From Platanthera guangdongensis (lineage: Eukaryota; Streptophyta; Magnoliopsida; Asparagales; Orchidaceae): DNA of 64,000 bases. The position numbers and the translations under genes were made by a program. The DNA is taken from positions 186,562,375 through 186,626,374 of the forward strand of contig CM077150.1 of NCBI GenBank assembly GCA_039583875.1. The letters run 5' to 3'. The notes under the pieces were generated by a model. The model was not told the DNA's origin. It ran no database searches and was given only the letters and a program-made list of their open reading frames with translations. Each line of letters opens with the position of its first letter. Within the stretch, counting starts at the first letter, position 1. Of the stretch, positions 44,537-56,720 are shown in pieces.

Positions 44537-45732
44537 ATGTGGTACTTGGACTCAGGGTGCTCCAAGCACATGATGGGAGATAAATACAAGTTCCTTAACC
44601 TGGAGAAAAAGAAGGGTGGAATGGTGACCTTTGGAGACAGCAACAAAGGACGGATACTTGGAAGCGGCACTATAGGTAACAAGGCATTTTCTATTTCTAA
44701 TGTTCTGTATGTAGATGGACTTAAGCATAATCTCATCTCTATTAGCCAACTGTGTGATAAGGGTCTAAATGTCTTATTTGAGTCATCTACAAATACTTGT
44801 AAGATTATTGATGCCAAAACTTCTAGTGTATTACTTGTAGCTCACAGAAATCATAATGTGTACACTGTTAGTTTTGATGATATTTCTGCATCTAATTTCA
44901 AATGCCTAGTTACTAAGAATGAGGAATTAGACCTTTGGCATAAGAGACTAGGACATACTGGTAGCAAGCTTATTGTAAAACTATCAAAAAAGAGACTTGT
45001 TTGGGGACTTCCCAACTTAAGCAGTAGTTTAAATGTCTTAGGCGGTCCGTGTCAAAAAGGCAAATTTACTAAAACCTGTTTCAGAAGCAAAACCGAAGTT
45101 TCCACGTCTAGACCACTCGAACTCATTCACATGGATTTGATTCGACCCCTTAGCACGTATAGTCTAGGTGGAAAACGATACACCTTCATTATAATAGATG
45201 ACATTTCACGTTATTGCTGGACAATCTTTCTAACAAATAAATCTGACACCTTTAGCGAATTCTCCAGTCTCTGCACGCGACTTCAAAATGAGAATGAGCT
45301 AAAGATAAAATGTATTAGATCAGATAATGGAGGAGAGTTGAATGAGAATTTCTCAAACTTGTGTGACACCTTAGGAATTAAGCATGAATTCTCTGCCCCT
45401 CACACTCCTAAACAGAATGGGTTTGTAGAAATAAAGAACCATGCTACTCAAGAATTAGCCCGCACAATGCTCGCCGAGTTTGGCTTACCACGATCCTTCT
45501 AGGCTGAAGCGGTTAAAACGACAAGCTACGTGATGAACCGAGTCATGCTTCGCCCACTTTTAAAGCGAACTCCATACGAGCTATATTTCGAGAAGAAACC
45601 TCTTGTATCATATTTTGGCGTATTTGGTTGCTCATGCTACATTCTAAACACTAAGGATCACCTAGGAAAAGTTTATGAAAAATCCGATATAGGCATCTTC
45701 TTAGGATACTCGAGCAAGAGTCGGGCCTATAG
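44537..45732 (+). pseudogene. Element E1 pol, protease to mid-integrase, truncated at the duplication junction
   Basis: Motifs are [14 protein letters not shown] (protease), HKRLGH and PCQKGK (zinc finger; one ligand of the CX2C pair is Gly here, while the E2 copy has CGPC), HMDLIRPLS, IRSDNGGELN and QNGFVEIKN (integrase core). TAG 45500-45502 replaces the Trp of the usual FWAEAV. The frame continues to SKSRAYRI at 45732 and then runs without a break into F gag codons (SESKLKRH), ending at 45817. RT and RNase H are absent. Confidence 0.82.
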
Positions 45733-46768
45733 GATCTCAGAGTCAAAGCTAAAGAGGCACATCATCCGCGGCTTGCAGGAGGAGTATGTTGCCTTTGTGA
45801 CATCTGTGCAAGGTTAGGCCAATCAGTCATCTCTGCTCGAGCTAGAGAATCTGTTAGCTTCACAGGAAAGTTTGGCGCTGTAGATGGCTGGAGTCTCAAT
45901 CTCAGGGGGAGATGGCGAGGATCTCTTCTCTTGCTAGAAGAAGAAGTCGAACAGGAAGAAGAAGACACATGTTACCGAAGGTCCGTCTTCTTCATCACAA
46001 CAGGATAGGAGCAAGCCTCCTAAGGTTTATGATGGGAAAAAGCGGGGCACACCTTGGTGCTACAGATACAATAAGCTTGGTTACATCCACAGGTATTGCA
46101 GGGTGAATCTTCATCCGGGACATGCTGTAGGGAAGGAGGAGGCTGGGTCCAAGACTAAGGAAGGAGGATGGGGGAGTACCTTCATGATGGGCACTTGTGT
46201 TCGGGTGCTCTCCTCTATCAAATATCACGAGGACTGGATCGTAGACTCTGGGTATGGTCATCACCTCACCGGTGATGAGTTCAAATTCTCTTCTCTACAT
46301 GATTACAAAGGTAATGATGTCATTATTACTGCTGATGATACTGTACATGTGGTAGAGAAGGAGGGATCGATTTCTTTAGGCAGTGATCATGGGCCACTCA
46401 CTTTACAGAGTGTGTATCACGTGTGTAGGATGAAGAAAAATTTCTTCTCGGTGACCAACATAGTTGACACTGGGTATCACGTCCTGTTTAGCCCGACAAA
46501 AGTGAAGTTTCTCTAGAACGTGTCAACTGTGAAAGTTGACATCACTCATGTTGGTAGGAGGGTGAAGGACTTGTTTGTTTTGGCAACAAGTTCCTATGTT
46601 GACAATATGAGGGCTAATGATAGCGCTGATATTTGGCATAAGAGACTTGGGCATGTTGGGATGGACAAACTGAAGGCTATGGCAGTGAGTGTCCTGGTGC
46701 ATGGCTTGCCTATATTTAAACCTATAGTGACGGTCATGTCTCTGTGGGTTGTTAGTATGGAAAGGCAC
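45733..46768 (+). pseudogene. Element F gag/protease/integrase remnant, second copy
   Basis: This duplicates 39824-40858: KRHIIRGLQEEYVAFVTSVQG, a degenerate knuckle (CYRYNKLGYIHRYC, whose last Cys is retained here), DWIVDSGYGHHL (protease) and HKRLGHVGMDKLKAM. This copy is a little less damaged: the frame 46103-46516 stays open through the protease motif, whereas copy 1 has a small deletion after DWIVDSG. Confidence 0.8.
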
Positions 46769-48412
46769 TGTTGGAACTGATGTTTCATATTCCCTGAGTT
46801 TGAAAATATCAATTCCCAGGTTGTATTTGATCACGTATTCTGTTGATAGAGTGTGCAGGTTGACAGGTGCAAGCGAAGAAGAATACTCCTACAGACACTA
46901 ACGTCGAACGATAGAAGTTACCGCCGAGCGGTAGCTGTGAATTAATTGGACAGAGCTCTCGGGAAGTTACCGCTCCGCGCTAGTCATACCGCATGCGCTA
47001 GCTCAAGGAATTATTTTGTCCAGGCTCTCGGGAAATTACCGCAGGCGTTAGTTATTACTGCGCTTCGCTAGTCTCTCGACGAACATCAAGCATGACTTCT
47101 CGAGAAACGAATCTATCGCTAGGCGATAGAGGTTAATGCGCCACGCTAGCCTCTTGATGAATGTCGAGACGTTCTTCTCGAGAAACCAATCTACCGCCAG
47201 GCGATAGAGGTTAACGCGCCGCGCTAGACTCTCAACGAATATCGAGATGTTTTTCTCGAGAAACCATTCTACCGCAGGCGATAGCTCTTACCATTCCGCG
47301 CTAGCCTTCACCGTGCATCAACACAACTGTTCAGAATCATCGTGTCCTATTTTACCATGCGGCGGTAGTTGTAACCGTGCGGCGCTAGCAACGATAAAAC
47401 GACAAATATCTGTTTTAAATAATATTCCAGATTTGGACGACCGTTGGCACAACAAGCGCACGAACTTACTGCCGGGCACTAGTCTTACCGCCGACGATAG
47501 CCTATTTTCAAGAAGACGTATGAAAGGCCATGTTGGTTTCTATGCCTGTACATCTGAAGAGAATGAAAGGATGGGAGTTTTTGAATTCTAGGGTTCAGCC
47601 GCTCTTTCTTGCGCTCTGCTCCACAAGTCTCCATCAAAGAAGAAGACAATCATCTCCCTCCCGCCCGTGATCGAAAGACTCCAACGGCCCAAGATCTACA
47701 TCGAATACTAAGAGCCGACCGGTTGCCAGCAAACAGAGATCTCAAGCACCAGTCGCAGATCGCTCTACGAAGAAGTCTTCAAGAGGGAGAACTTCATCTT
47801 TAAAATATTTACATCATTTAATCGTGTAATCCTTTTGTCTTTTCTAAATCTTATAGAAGGAAAAATCGACCGGTAAGGGTCGTCAGAATCCGAGTAGGAC
47901 TCCGTGGGAAATCGTCCTGGGGATAAGGACGTATAGATCGGGAGGATATAGCGGTGCTCTAAGACCCATCAGTGTGAGGAGGTGAAGAGCCAGCTCGAAG
48001 AATTTTCTTGGAGGGAAAAGGAGAGAGCCAACCGGTATGTGGAGTAGATCGATATAGAAACTAAAAGATCGTTTCTACTCATCACCTTAGATCTCCGACG
48101 TCACAGAGATCACCCTTTTTGTACTCATTTAGAACTATTGTTGTTTTGAATTCTTGCAATGAAATCCTTCGTTTATGTGTTAATTACTTCTATATGTGTG
48201 TTGTGATTGCTTAGAGAGTTTGTGTGTTTGTAGGGTTTGAACTTGGATCTGCAAAGGGAAACGAGTTCATAAACTTACTGCCGTGTGTTAGCTACCTAAC
48301 GCCCCGCGGTATCTTCCAGACCTCGATTTCTTGGAACGAAATATTTTTAAAGTTCAAACAATACTGCAAACCTTATTCACCCCCCCTCTAAGGTTGGCCA
48401 CGAGATCCAATA
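46769..48412 (+). repeat. Element E2 5' LTR (duplicate of the E1 LTR)
   Basis: The 1644-bp LTR has the same ends, the same 78-bp repeats and the same TTCTCGAGAA palindromes as 40859-42501. It arose by duplication of the segment, not by a separate insertion, because its left flank is the same F sequence. Confidence 0.88.
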
Positions 48413-48414
48413 AT

Positions 48415-48430
48415 TGGTATCAGAGCGAGG
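48415..48430 (+). other. Element E2 primer-binding site
   Basis: TGGTATCAGAGCGAGG, identical to that of E1. Confidence 0.9.
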
Positions 48431-48463
48431 TTAGTTCAAAAAGGCTTAAAAACTTGAAGTAAG

Positions 48464-49880
48464 ATGACCAACACTGTTCACACATTTAATGAGGGACAAG
48501 GTGCGAGTAGACCTCCACTGTTTATGGGGAGTGACTAAAGTCATTGGAGAACACTCATGAGAATCTTTTTGATGACTCAAAGCATGGACATATGGGCCAT
48601 GATAGAGACAAAGTACATTGCACACACCATCACAGTTGGGGATAAAGTCTTAGAAATACCATGTGATAAGTGAGATGACGCAGACAAGCTTAGATGTACG
48701 AATAATGCCAATGCCATGAACTCATTATTCTATGCCTTGGACAAAACTAAATTTAATAAAATATGTAACTGTGAGACTGCTTATGATATATGGCGTCTTC
48801 TTGAGCTCACTTATAAGGCTACTTCGCAGGTGAAGGAGTCAAAGCTGTTCCAACTCGAATCTGAATATGAACAGTTCCGGATGGAGATTGACGAGGATGT
48901 GGACAGCATGTACACGTGATTTACTACGATTGTCAATGCCTCAAGATCTCTCAAAAAAAACTTTCCAAATGGTGACCTAGTGAGGAAGATCCTGCGATAT
49001 TTGCCTCCTCACTTCAACCCAAATGTGACAGCCATTGCTGAGTCTCATGAGATTAGCACCCTGGAGATAGAGAGCCTCATCGGTAATCTAAAGACAAACG
49101 AACTTGAATTGAAGATTCAAGCTGAGGAATATCCCAGGGAAGTAAAGAAGAAGGGACTGGCACTGAAGGCCACAAAGGATAGAAAAGCTGCTGAAAACTC
49201 TGAGGAAGATGAGGAGGAGAGCCTTTACGTTTAGGAGTTCAAAAAATTCATGAAGAATCCCAAGAAGTAGGGTCAATTTAAGAAATTCCTGAATAGAGGA
49301 TTTGGATAAGGCAGAAGGTGGAATAAGCCATCAAAATAGATGAAAAGCGATGATGAGAAGTCCCAGCCGGAGTGCTATCATTGCCACAAGCCTGGTCACC
49401 TAAAGAGAGAATGCCCAAGACTCCTGAAGCAGGAAAAAGAAAAGCAAAGCAGGCACAAAGGGAAGAAGGTGCTGAAGGCGCTCACCTGGGATGAGGATGG
49501 TTCTGATGAATGAAGCACCACAGACTCTGGGAGTGAATATGAGGCAAATCTTTGTATCATGAGAATGAATCAAGAAGAATCTGACGATGAGTCCAGTGTC
49601 CAGAGCGACACTGAGATAACTTCACCTACTTATGCTGAACTTCTTGAAATCTACGAAAATTTAGTTGATAAATTATAAAGTGTTATTCTGAGAAGAAGTC
49701 CTTCAGAGGCGAAAACAAGAAAATCAAAAAGAACTTAGAAAAATTAAAAGTTGAAGTTATTAGAAGTGGAAAAGAAAAGATCGAGTGTCTAGAGTGCTTT
49801 CACTTGATGACAATGATGGAAGAACAAAAAGCAAGTCTCTCCAAGTCATCGATGAAAATGAATAGTCTCATAAGTGAAAA
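48464..49880 (+). pseudogene. Element E2 gag, part before element D
   Basis: It starts at ATG 48464. The same domains and the same ancestral stops as E1 are present, plus private lesions TAA near 48537 and TAG 49232-49234. The zinc knuckle CYHCHKPGHLKREC is near 49376-49417. It is cut at 49880 by element D and resumes at 62359 with TSD GAAAA on both sides. Confidence 0.82.
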
Positions 49881-51374
49881 TGTTGGGTACATTGGTTTAA
49901 ATGTACCTGATTTGAAGAAGCCTCACTCTACTCAATGATATACATCAAAATGTATTTGATGTATTTTGAGTTACTTGTGCAGGTTAAGTATTTGCAGGAA
50001 TGAAGCAAAAGTTTCTAAGTCCATGTGTCGACACCTTGAGGGAAAGTGTCGACACTTAAGAAGACTTGTGTCGACACCCAGGCAAGCAGTGTCGACACTT
50101 GGAGTCATTGTGTCGACACCAGGGATGCTGAGTCGACACCAGACAGAAAGTGTCGACACAAAGAGCTGTGTCGACACTCAATAAAGAAGAGTGCAGTGAA
50201 GCTGTGTCGACACTTAGCTGTTGTGTCGACACCCAGTGAAACTGTGTCTACACCAGAAAGTGTCGACACTTGGAGGCTGTGTCGACACTCAACAAAAGTC
50301 AGCAGAGACTAAGTACAAGTGTCGACACCCAGAACAATGTGTCGACACTCAGCAGAAGAGTCAACACTTGAAGTAAGTGTCGACACCAAGAATAATGTGT
50401 CGACACTCAGCTGAAGACTCAACACTTGAAGAAAGTGTCGACACAAGGAGCTGTGTCGACACTTAGCAAAGATCAGCAAAGTTCAACAAAATATTCTAAG
50501 TACAAGTGTCGACACTAAAGGAATGTGTCGACACACAGCCAGAGTCTCGACTGAAGAAGAAAGTGTCGACACCCAAAGCAATGTGTCGACACTCAACAAG
50601 TATCAACACTGAAGACATGTGTCGACACCAAGAAGCAGTGTCGACACTTAACAGATTCAACACATGAAGATGTGTCGACACAAAGGTGTTGTGTCGACAC
50701 TTAGAAGAATTCAGCAAGATACTGAAGTACAAGTACTTGTGTCGACACTCAATTTCAGTGTCGACACATGAAGAAGAAGTAGTGTCGAGATACAAAATCT
50801 ACAACACAAGGAGTTGTGTCGACACCTTGTAGACTAGTGTCGACACTTAGACAACTTGTGTCGACACTTGGTCTATAAGTGTCGACACTTAAAGACAGAA
50901 AGTCTCGACACTTAAAGACAGTTACAGAATTTTCAAGAACTGATTGGATGACTTGACAGCTGCCATTCCAGCCGGTCTACAACACCTGTCAGAGTTGTCA
51001 GAATTTAATTATGAACCGGACCAGTCGGTTACCATGAAGAAGGCCTATAAATAGGCTTATGCTGTCTACAGAAAGTTGTTGTTGAAGTGGTTGAGATTGA
51101 TTGAACACAAGTCCAAGTTCAGATTTAAAGGAGATCTAGCTATCAAGTGAAGATCTAAGAAGTTGGAGAGAGAGAGCTCCATCCAAGAAATCAGCTGTTG
51201 GAACCCAGCTGAGAAGAAGGATTCAGATTGGTCTGAATCTTAAGAAGCAGAGATCAAGGATCAACTGCAGAGGAATCAGTCTTATTGATATTATCTGATT
51301 GCTGCATAAAAAGTTAAAAAGATTCAAGTCACCTATTCACCCCCCCTCTAGGTGATTAGGTACAATATCTTTCA
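49881..51374 (+). repeat. Element D 5' LTR with a 538-bp internal deletion
   Basis: It runs from TGTTGGGTACA to ATCTTTCA. It matches the 3' LTR nearly base for base to about 51285, then jumps from CAGTCTTATTG to ATATTATCTGATT, missing what is 61740-62265 in the 3' LTR. It keeps the palindrome array (about 50025-50910) and a TATAAATA box (51046-51053). It lacks the CACTCAGCC-type repeats of the U5 side. Confidence 0.92.
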
Positions 51375-51376
51375 AG

Positions 51377-51392
51377 TGGTATCAAAGCGAGG
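51377..51392 (+). other. Element D primer-binding site
   Basis: TGGTATCAAAGCGAGG begins two bases after the LTR. It has one mismatch (A for G) against the usual initiator tRNA-Met complement. The stretch 51393-51479 is a short leader to gag. Confidence 0.9.
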
Positions 51393-51479
51393 TTACTCAA
51401 AAAGGGACATAACTGTCTGAGTAGATCCTGTTGGCAAATTCAGTCTAAGTGAATTACAGAATCAAGAACATCAAGAACC

Positions 51480-53522
51480 ATGGGTTCCACTGAAAATCAC
51501 AAGGAATTGGGATCCATGAAGCTACCTATATGTAGGAAAGAAATCTTTGGGATCTGGAAGGAAAGGGTGAGACTCTTTATGGAAGCTTCAGACCCTAGGA
51601 TCTATATCACAGCAAAGGAAGGGCCATATGTGCCCATGAAGGTGTCAGTATTAGATGCAAATCAGAGAACACCAAAGGATTTCTCTGAAATGACAAAGGA
51701 TGAGATTGTCCTAGCCACCATGGACAAAAGGGCTCAAAACATTATAGTGAGTGCCATAGATGATGCAACTTTTCAGAATCTAATACACTGTAAGACAGCC
51801 AAAGAGATGTGGGATACTCTTATTATGTATATGGAAGGTTCTGAAGAAGTTAGGCAAGACAGAAAATCCTTGCTAAATCAAGAGTATGAAAGTTTTAGAC
51901 AAGGAAAAGCTGATAGCATAACTGAGTGCTATAAGAAGTTCTACATGATAGTGAATGAACTCATGTCCTATGGCAGAGAGTTCAGTAATTATGAACTCAA
52001 TGATAAGTTTCTAAGATCCCTAACTAAAGATTGGGACACCAAGATCTGTGCCATCAGGGAAATGGCAAAGCTGGGAGAAATTCCTCCACCAACACTTTTT
52101 GGCAAACTGCTGTCCTATGAAATGCAGTTGCTGGTGAGAAAAGAAGAGGAGAAATCCACAAGAAATGAACACAAGGAAAGAACAGTGGCCTTTAAATCAG
52201 AAGCCCCCAGAAAGTACAGGAGTAAGTCACCAACTCCACCTCCAAAGGTAGTTGAATCTGAGTCAGATGAGTCAGTCAGCACAAAATCTGAAAGCAGTGA
52301 AAGTGATGAGGACTTTGCTTCCTTCACAAGACATTTTCAGAAATTCTTAAAGAAGAAACAGTGGAGGTCAAGGCCATCTACTTCACAGGGAAAGGAAGAC
52401 TCTTATCAGAAAAAGAAGTCTTCAAAGAAAGATAAGAAAAAGTCAAAGTCTAGCAAAGCTACACTATCAAAAATTGTGTGCTATTGCTGTAATAGACAAG
52501 GTCATGTGATAGCAGATTGTCCTGAGAAGAGAAAGGAGTCTAGTGACAAGAAAAGGACTCAATACAAGGGCAGGAAGGAGAAGTCTTTTGTTGCCAAAAA
52601 GGATAAGGGCCTGTCAGATATCTCTACTTCAGAAACTGAGTCAGATGCTGAGGCATATATAGGGCTGTTTGCTGAGGAAGAAGAAGAAGAGTTCATGCAG
52701 ATTATGAATTCTATATATGAACAAGAAGACTGTCAGTGCCAAGGACTAATGGCATTGACAGAAAGTGACAAAATACTGGAGCAGCCAGGATCTAGTAAGG
52801 TACAAAGTTCAACTTTAAGTTCAATTTCTTGTGCCAGTACAGAATCAGATTCATCATCATCAAATGATGAGAGTGATTCTGAGTCTGAAGAAGATATTCA
52901 TCAGTTAATAGATGAATATAAAGTACTGTTGCAAGCTTACAAGAAGAGCAAGTCCCTAGCCAAAAGTCAGGCAAAGGAAATTGCTAATCTTAAAGCTGCT
53001 GCAACTGAGTTTGAGAAGTCATTTGATCAAAAGCTCAATGATATAGCCAGACTGAAGCACATAACTGTGATTCAGATGGGAACTATATCATTTAAGAATG
53101 ATCAAATCAAGAGTCTGGAGATTAATCTTCAGAAGGAGAAGGACTTGGTTGCTAGGTTTTCTAAACCTAAGTCAGTTCTGCCATTAATTGATGAATTTGT
53201 TCATCACAATGGCAAAGCTGGACTGGGATTTACTAGACCTGCAAGGACTGTTCAGTCCAAGTCTATGTCCAAGGGCAAAGCCCCAACTCTCAACAAGTCT
53301 GCTGTAGATAAAACAGCAAAGACAGTACCTAAGCAAAGGTACAATAAGTTTGAGTGTTGGTGCTGTGGCAAGGTAGGCCACTTTGCAATGGACTGTTGGC
53401 ACAATGATAGTGCCAAAGTGAGTAGCAAACTGCCTGTTGGAAAACCAGCAGGTAGCCTTGTCAGGATGCAAACTAACAAGTACCAAGGACCCAAGAATTC
53501 TTTGGGTTCTAAGGTTCACTAA
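51480..53522 (+). CDS. Element D gag (capsid/nucleocapsid)
   Basis: There are 680 codons from ATG 51480. It has the same architecture as C's gag: a copia capsid region (IWKERVRLFM, LRSLTKDWDTK), a Ser/Lys-rich linker, a zinc knuckle CYCCNRQGHVIADC (residues 334-347), an acidic region, a coiled coil (DEYKVLLQAYKKSKSLAKSQ) and a second knuckle CWCCGKVGHFAMDC (626-639) with all ligands present. It ends at TAA 53520-53522, in frame with pol. It would form the virus-like particle and bind element RNA. It looks intact. Confidence 0.94.
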   Translation: MGSTENHKELGSMKLPICRKEIFGIWKERVRLFMEASDPRIYITAKEGPYVPMKVSVLDANQRTPKDFSEMTKDEIVLATMDKRAQNIIVSAIDDATFQNLIHCKTAKEMWDTLIMYMEGSEEVRQDRKSLLNQEYESFRQGKADSITECYKKFYMIVNELMSYGREFSNYELNDKFLRSLTKDWDTKICAIREMAKLGEIPPPTLFGKLLSYEMQLLVRKEEEKSTRNEHKERTVAFKSEAPRKYRSKSPTPPPKVVESESDESVSTKSESSESDEDFASFTRHFQKFLKKKQWRSRPSTSQGKEDSYQKKKSSKKDKKKSKSSKATLSKIVCYCCNRQGHVIADCPEKRKESSDKKRTQYKGRKEKSFVAKKDKGLSDISTSETESDAEAYIGLFAEEEEEEFMQIMNSIYEQEDCQCQGLMALTESDKILEQPGSSKVQSSTLSSISCASTESDSSSSNDESDSESEEDIHQLIDEYKVLLQAYKKSKSLAKSQAKEIANLKAAATEFEKSFDQKLNDIARLKHITVIQMGTISFKNDQIKSLEINLQKEKDLVARFSKPKSVLPLIDEFVHHNGKAGLGFTRPARTVQSKSMSKGKAPTLNKSAVDKTAKTVPKQRYNKFECWCCGKVGHFAMDCWHNDSAKVSSKLPVGKPAGSLVRMQTNKYQGPKNSLGSKVH

Positions 53523-53528
53523 TCTGTT

Positions 53529-56500
53529 TTGCAGGTGAGTCCAAGTGGCCATGCCCCAATATGGTACTTGGACAGTGGATGTTCCAGACATATGACTGGA
53601 ACAAAGGGATTACTAAGGGACTACATTCCAATCAAAGATGGTCCAAAAGTCACCTTTGGTGGTTCTAAAAAAGGAATCATCAAAGGGTTTGGTAACATTT
53701 CTAGTAACTTAGTTACCATTACTCAAGTGGCTTATGTTAAAGGTTTGAAACAAAACCTAATTAGTATAAGTCAATTAAGTGATGTAGGATATGACATCTC
53801 ATTTGTTAAGGATGGTTGTCATATCAAGAGGTCAAATGATCATGAGATCATTTTGACTGGCTATAGAAAAAGAAATGTCTACTGCTTAGACATTATGTGT
53901 GAGACCAATGGTTCTCAAGTGTGTCTTGTAGCTGATGAGACAGTCTCTCATTGTGGCAAATGGCACAAGAGACTAGCCCATCTTAATTACAAGACAATTG
54001 GCAAACTCTTTAGCAAAGAGTTAGTGAGGAATGATCCTCAAGTTAAGTGTGTTAAAGATGGTATTTGCTCAGCTTGTCAAAAGGGCAAGCAGACTAGATC
54101 CACCTTTAGAAGCATAGAAAACAAAGATGCTGTGAGGTGTTTATACCTCTTGCATATGGATCTCTTTGGTCCAATGCCAGTTCACAGCATAGGTAGGAAG
54201 GTCTATACCTTTGTAGTTGTAGATGACTACTCAAGGTTTTCCTGGGTGTTCTTCTTAAGACAGAAATCTGAAACACCTAATGTCTTCTATAGCTTTGTTA
54301 GACAAATTCAGAATGAACTAAATAGTAAAGTGGTCAAAATAAGAAGTGACCATGGTACTGAGTTTCAGTCTGATAGCATGACAAAACTATGTGAAGACTT
54401 TGGGATATTTCAAGAGTTTTCTTCACCAAGAACACCTCAGCAAAATGGCATTGCTGAAAGGAAGAATAGAACTTTGATTGAGGCAGGTAGGACCCTATTA
54501 AGTGATACATCACTACCAGAATACTTCTGGGCTGAAGCAGTCAATACTGCATGCCATGTTATTAATAGGGCTACCATTACTAAAGGCCTCAACAAGACCC
54601 CCTATGAAGTTGTGAAAGGCAGGAAACCAAACCTATCCTACTTCAGGATCTTTGGTTGTAAGTGCTTCATACTTAACAATGGAAAGTCTTACTTGACTAA
54701 GTTTGCTGCCAAGTACCAAGAGGGAATTTTTGTTGGGTACAGCAACAATAGTAAGGCTTATAGAGTCTACAACTTGTCTACTCAAGTTGTAGAAGAGACT
54801 GTACATGTAGTATTTGATGAAACTAGGCTTATTAACAATGAGTTGTCTAGTAGTGTATGCAGCCCCACAGGTTTAACAAAGAAGATGGACAAGCTCACTC
54901 TAGAAGAAGAATCTACTGCAAGACAGCAAGTAGAAGACAGTGGCTGTTGTCCAGGGGGAGTACTACATGTACCTGATGCAGAAGAAGTACAAGGAGTGCA
55001 GCAAGATGAAGGAACTGAAGTGGTTCAACCAGAAGTTAGGATGCCTCCAGCCTATAAGCATCTAAGAGATCATCCAGCTGAGCAAATCATTGGTGATCCA
55101 AGACAAGGGGTACAAACAAGGAGCAGAAACCTGAATGCAGCAATCTACTCCAGTTTCCTATCCCAAGTTGAACCTAAGAAGTTTGAAGAAGTCATCAAAG
55201 ACCCTCTTTGGATTGAGGCAATGCAAGAAGAACTCAATCAGTTCAAGAGGTGCAAGATCTGGGAGCTTGTTCCTAAACCTAAAGACCACAATATAATTGG
55301 AACCAAGTGGATCTATAGGAACAAGATGGATGAACAAGGTGTCATCATTAAGAACAAAGCAAGACTGGTTGCTAAAGGATATAGGCAGGAAGAAGGTATT
55401 GATTTTGATCAAACCTTTGCTCCAGTAGCTGGATTGGAAGCCATAAGAATGTTCCTGGCCTATGCAACCTTTCAAGGATTCAAAGTTTACCAAATGGATG
55501 TCAAGTCAGCATTTCTAAATGGTAATCTTAAAGAGGAAGTCTATGTGGAACAGCCCTCAGGTTTTGTTGATTCAACTCTACCTAATCATGTCTATAGACT
55601 TAGGAAAGCTTTATATGGGTTAAAGCAAGCCCCTAGGGCTTGGTATGAAACCCTATCTAGTTTCCTCATTGAGAACAAGTTCTCAAGGGGGAAAATAGAT
55701 AAGACTCTATTCCTTAGGGAATCTAGAGGCAAAGTAATACTAGTCCAAATATATGTAGATGACATTATATTTAGGTCTACTGAAAGTAGCCTTTGCAAAA
55801 AGTTTGCAAAGCTAATGCAAGGTCAATTTGAGATGAGTAGTATGGGAGAGCTAAAGTTCTTCTTGGGTCTCCAAGTAAGACAGACTGAGAGTGGTTTATC
55901 CATATGCCAGTCCAAGTTCACCCTAGAACTCATAAGGAAGTATGGTATGGATTCATCCAGTACCATGAAGACTCCTATGCGGTCAAGTATGTCTCTTAGC
56001 AATGATGATGCAGGGAAACCTGTAGATGAAACCTTGTATAGAGGGATAGTTGGCTCCCTATTATACTTGACTGCAAGTAGACCAGATATCATGTATGCTA
56101 CATGTGTCTGTGCAAGGTATCAAGCCTGCCCTAAAGAGTCTCATTTGACAGCAGTCAAAAGGATATTGAGATATCTAAAGGGAACTCGTTATCTAGGCCT
56201 CTGGTACCCTAGGAATGGGGATTTTGATCTAACAGGTTATTCAGATGCAGACTTTGCAGGATGCAAAGAAGACAGAAAAAGCACTACTGGAACCTGTCAA
56301 TTCCTAGGTGGAAGACTGATTTCATGGAGTAGCAAAAAGCAAACAAGTGTGGCTATCTCCACTGCAGAATCAGAGTATGTGGCTGCAGGAAGTTGTTGTG
56401 CTCAACTTCTGTGGATACAACATCAACTTGAGGACTATGGAATTCAGGTAAGTAGAACTCCACTCTTTTGTGATTCTACTAGTGTTATTTCAATAGCTAA

Positions 56501-56696
56501 TAATCCTGTATCCCATAGTAGAACAAAACATATTGAAATTAAATATCATTTTCTTAGGGAGCATGTAGAAAGAGAAGATATTTTACTTGAATATGTTAGA
56601 ACAGATAATCAACTAGCTGATATGTATACTAAGCCCCTAGAAGAAGCTAAGTTCAATAGGTTTAAAATTGAACTAGGAATGATAAACTTAGAATAA
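53529..56696 (+). CDS. Element D pol: protease, integrase, RT, RNase H (full frame)
   Basis: There are 1055 open codons in the gag frame, after TAA and two codons. Motifs: [11 protein letters not shown] (protease, Asp at residue 15), HKRLAH...CSACQKGK (zinc finger), HMDLFGP (Asp about 211), IRSDHGTEF and [11 protein letters not shown] (integrase), [27 protein letters not shown] and YVDDIIF (RT, residue 742), [15 protein letters not shown] and [11 protein letters not shown] (RNase H), [13 protein letters not shown]. The first triplet of the frame is TTG within TTGCAGGTGAGT; no ATG precedes the protease motif. Expression must come by stop readthrough or splicing. Replication enzymes look complete. 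Confidence 0.94.
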   Translation: MQVSPSGHAPIWYLDSGCSRHMTGTKGLLRDYIPIKDGPKVTFGGSKKGIIKGFGNISSNLVTITQVAYVKGLKQNLISISQLSDVGYDISFVKDGCHIKRSNDHEIILTGYRKRNVYCLDIMCETNGSQVCLVADETVSHCGKWHKRLAHLNYKTIGKLFSKELVRNDPQVKCVKDGICSACQKGKQTRSTFRSIENKDAVRCLYLLHMDLFGPMPVHSIGRKVYTFVVVDDYSRFSWVFFLRQKSETPNVFYSFVRQIQNELNSKVVKIRSDHGTEFQSDSMTKLCEDFGIFQEFSSPRTPQQNGIAERKNRTLIEAGRTLLSDTSLPEYFWAEAVNTACHVINRATITKGLNKTPYEVVKGRKPNLSYFRIFGCKCFILNNGKSYLTKFAAKYQEGIFVGYSNNSKAYRVYNLSTQVVEETVHVVFDETRLINNELSSSVCSPTGLTKKMDKLTLEEESTARQQVEDSGCCPGGVLHVPDAEEVQGVQQDEGTEVVQPEVRMPPAYKHLRDHPAEQIIGDPRQGVQTRSRNLNAAIYSSFLSQVEPKKFEEVIKDPLWIEAMQEELNQFKRCKIWELVPKPKDHNIIGTKWIYRNKMDEQGVIIKNKARLVAKGYRQEEGIDFDQTFAPVAGLEAIRMFLAYATFQGFKVYQMDVKSAFLNGNLKEEVYVEQPSGFVDSTLPNHVYRLRKALYGLKQAPRAWYETLSSFLIENKFSRGKIDKTLFLRESRGKVILVQIYVDDIIFRSTESSLCKKFAKLMQGQFEMSSMGELKFFLGLQVRQTESGLSICQSKFTLELIRKYGMDSSSTMKTPMRSSMSLSNDDAGKPVDETLYRGIVGSLLYLTASRPDIMYATCVCARYQACPKESHLTAVKRILRYLKGTRYLGLWYPRNGDFDLTGYSDADFAGCKEDRKSTTGTCQFLGGRLISWSSKKQTSVAISTAESEYVAAGSCCAQLLWIQHQLEDYGIQVSRTPLFCDSTSVISIANNPVSHSRTKHIEIKYHFLREHVEREDILLEYVRTDNQLADMYTKPLEEAKFNRFKIELGMINLE

Positions 56697-56720
56697 GTTT
56701 ATAGTATTGGCTAAGTAAAA

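Larger units (their letters stand above)
39824..45732 (+). repeat. Tandem direct duplication, copy 1 (about 5.9 kb)
   Basis: The segment includes the F gag/integrase remnant, the E1 LTR, E1 gag and part of E1 pol. It repeats from 45733. Matching landmarks are offset by 5909-5911 bp: GATCTCAGAGTC 39824/45733, LTR start 40859/46769, PBS 42504/48415. The junction at about 45732 joins E1 pol to F gag. Confidence 0.92.
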
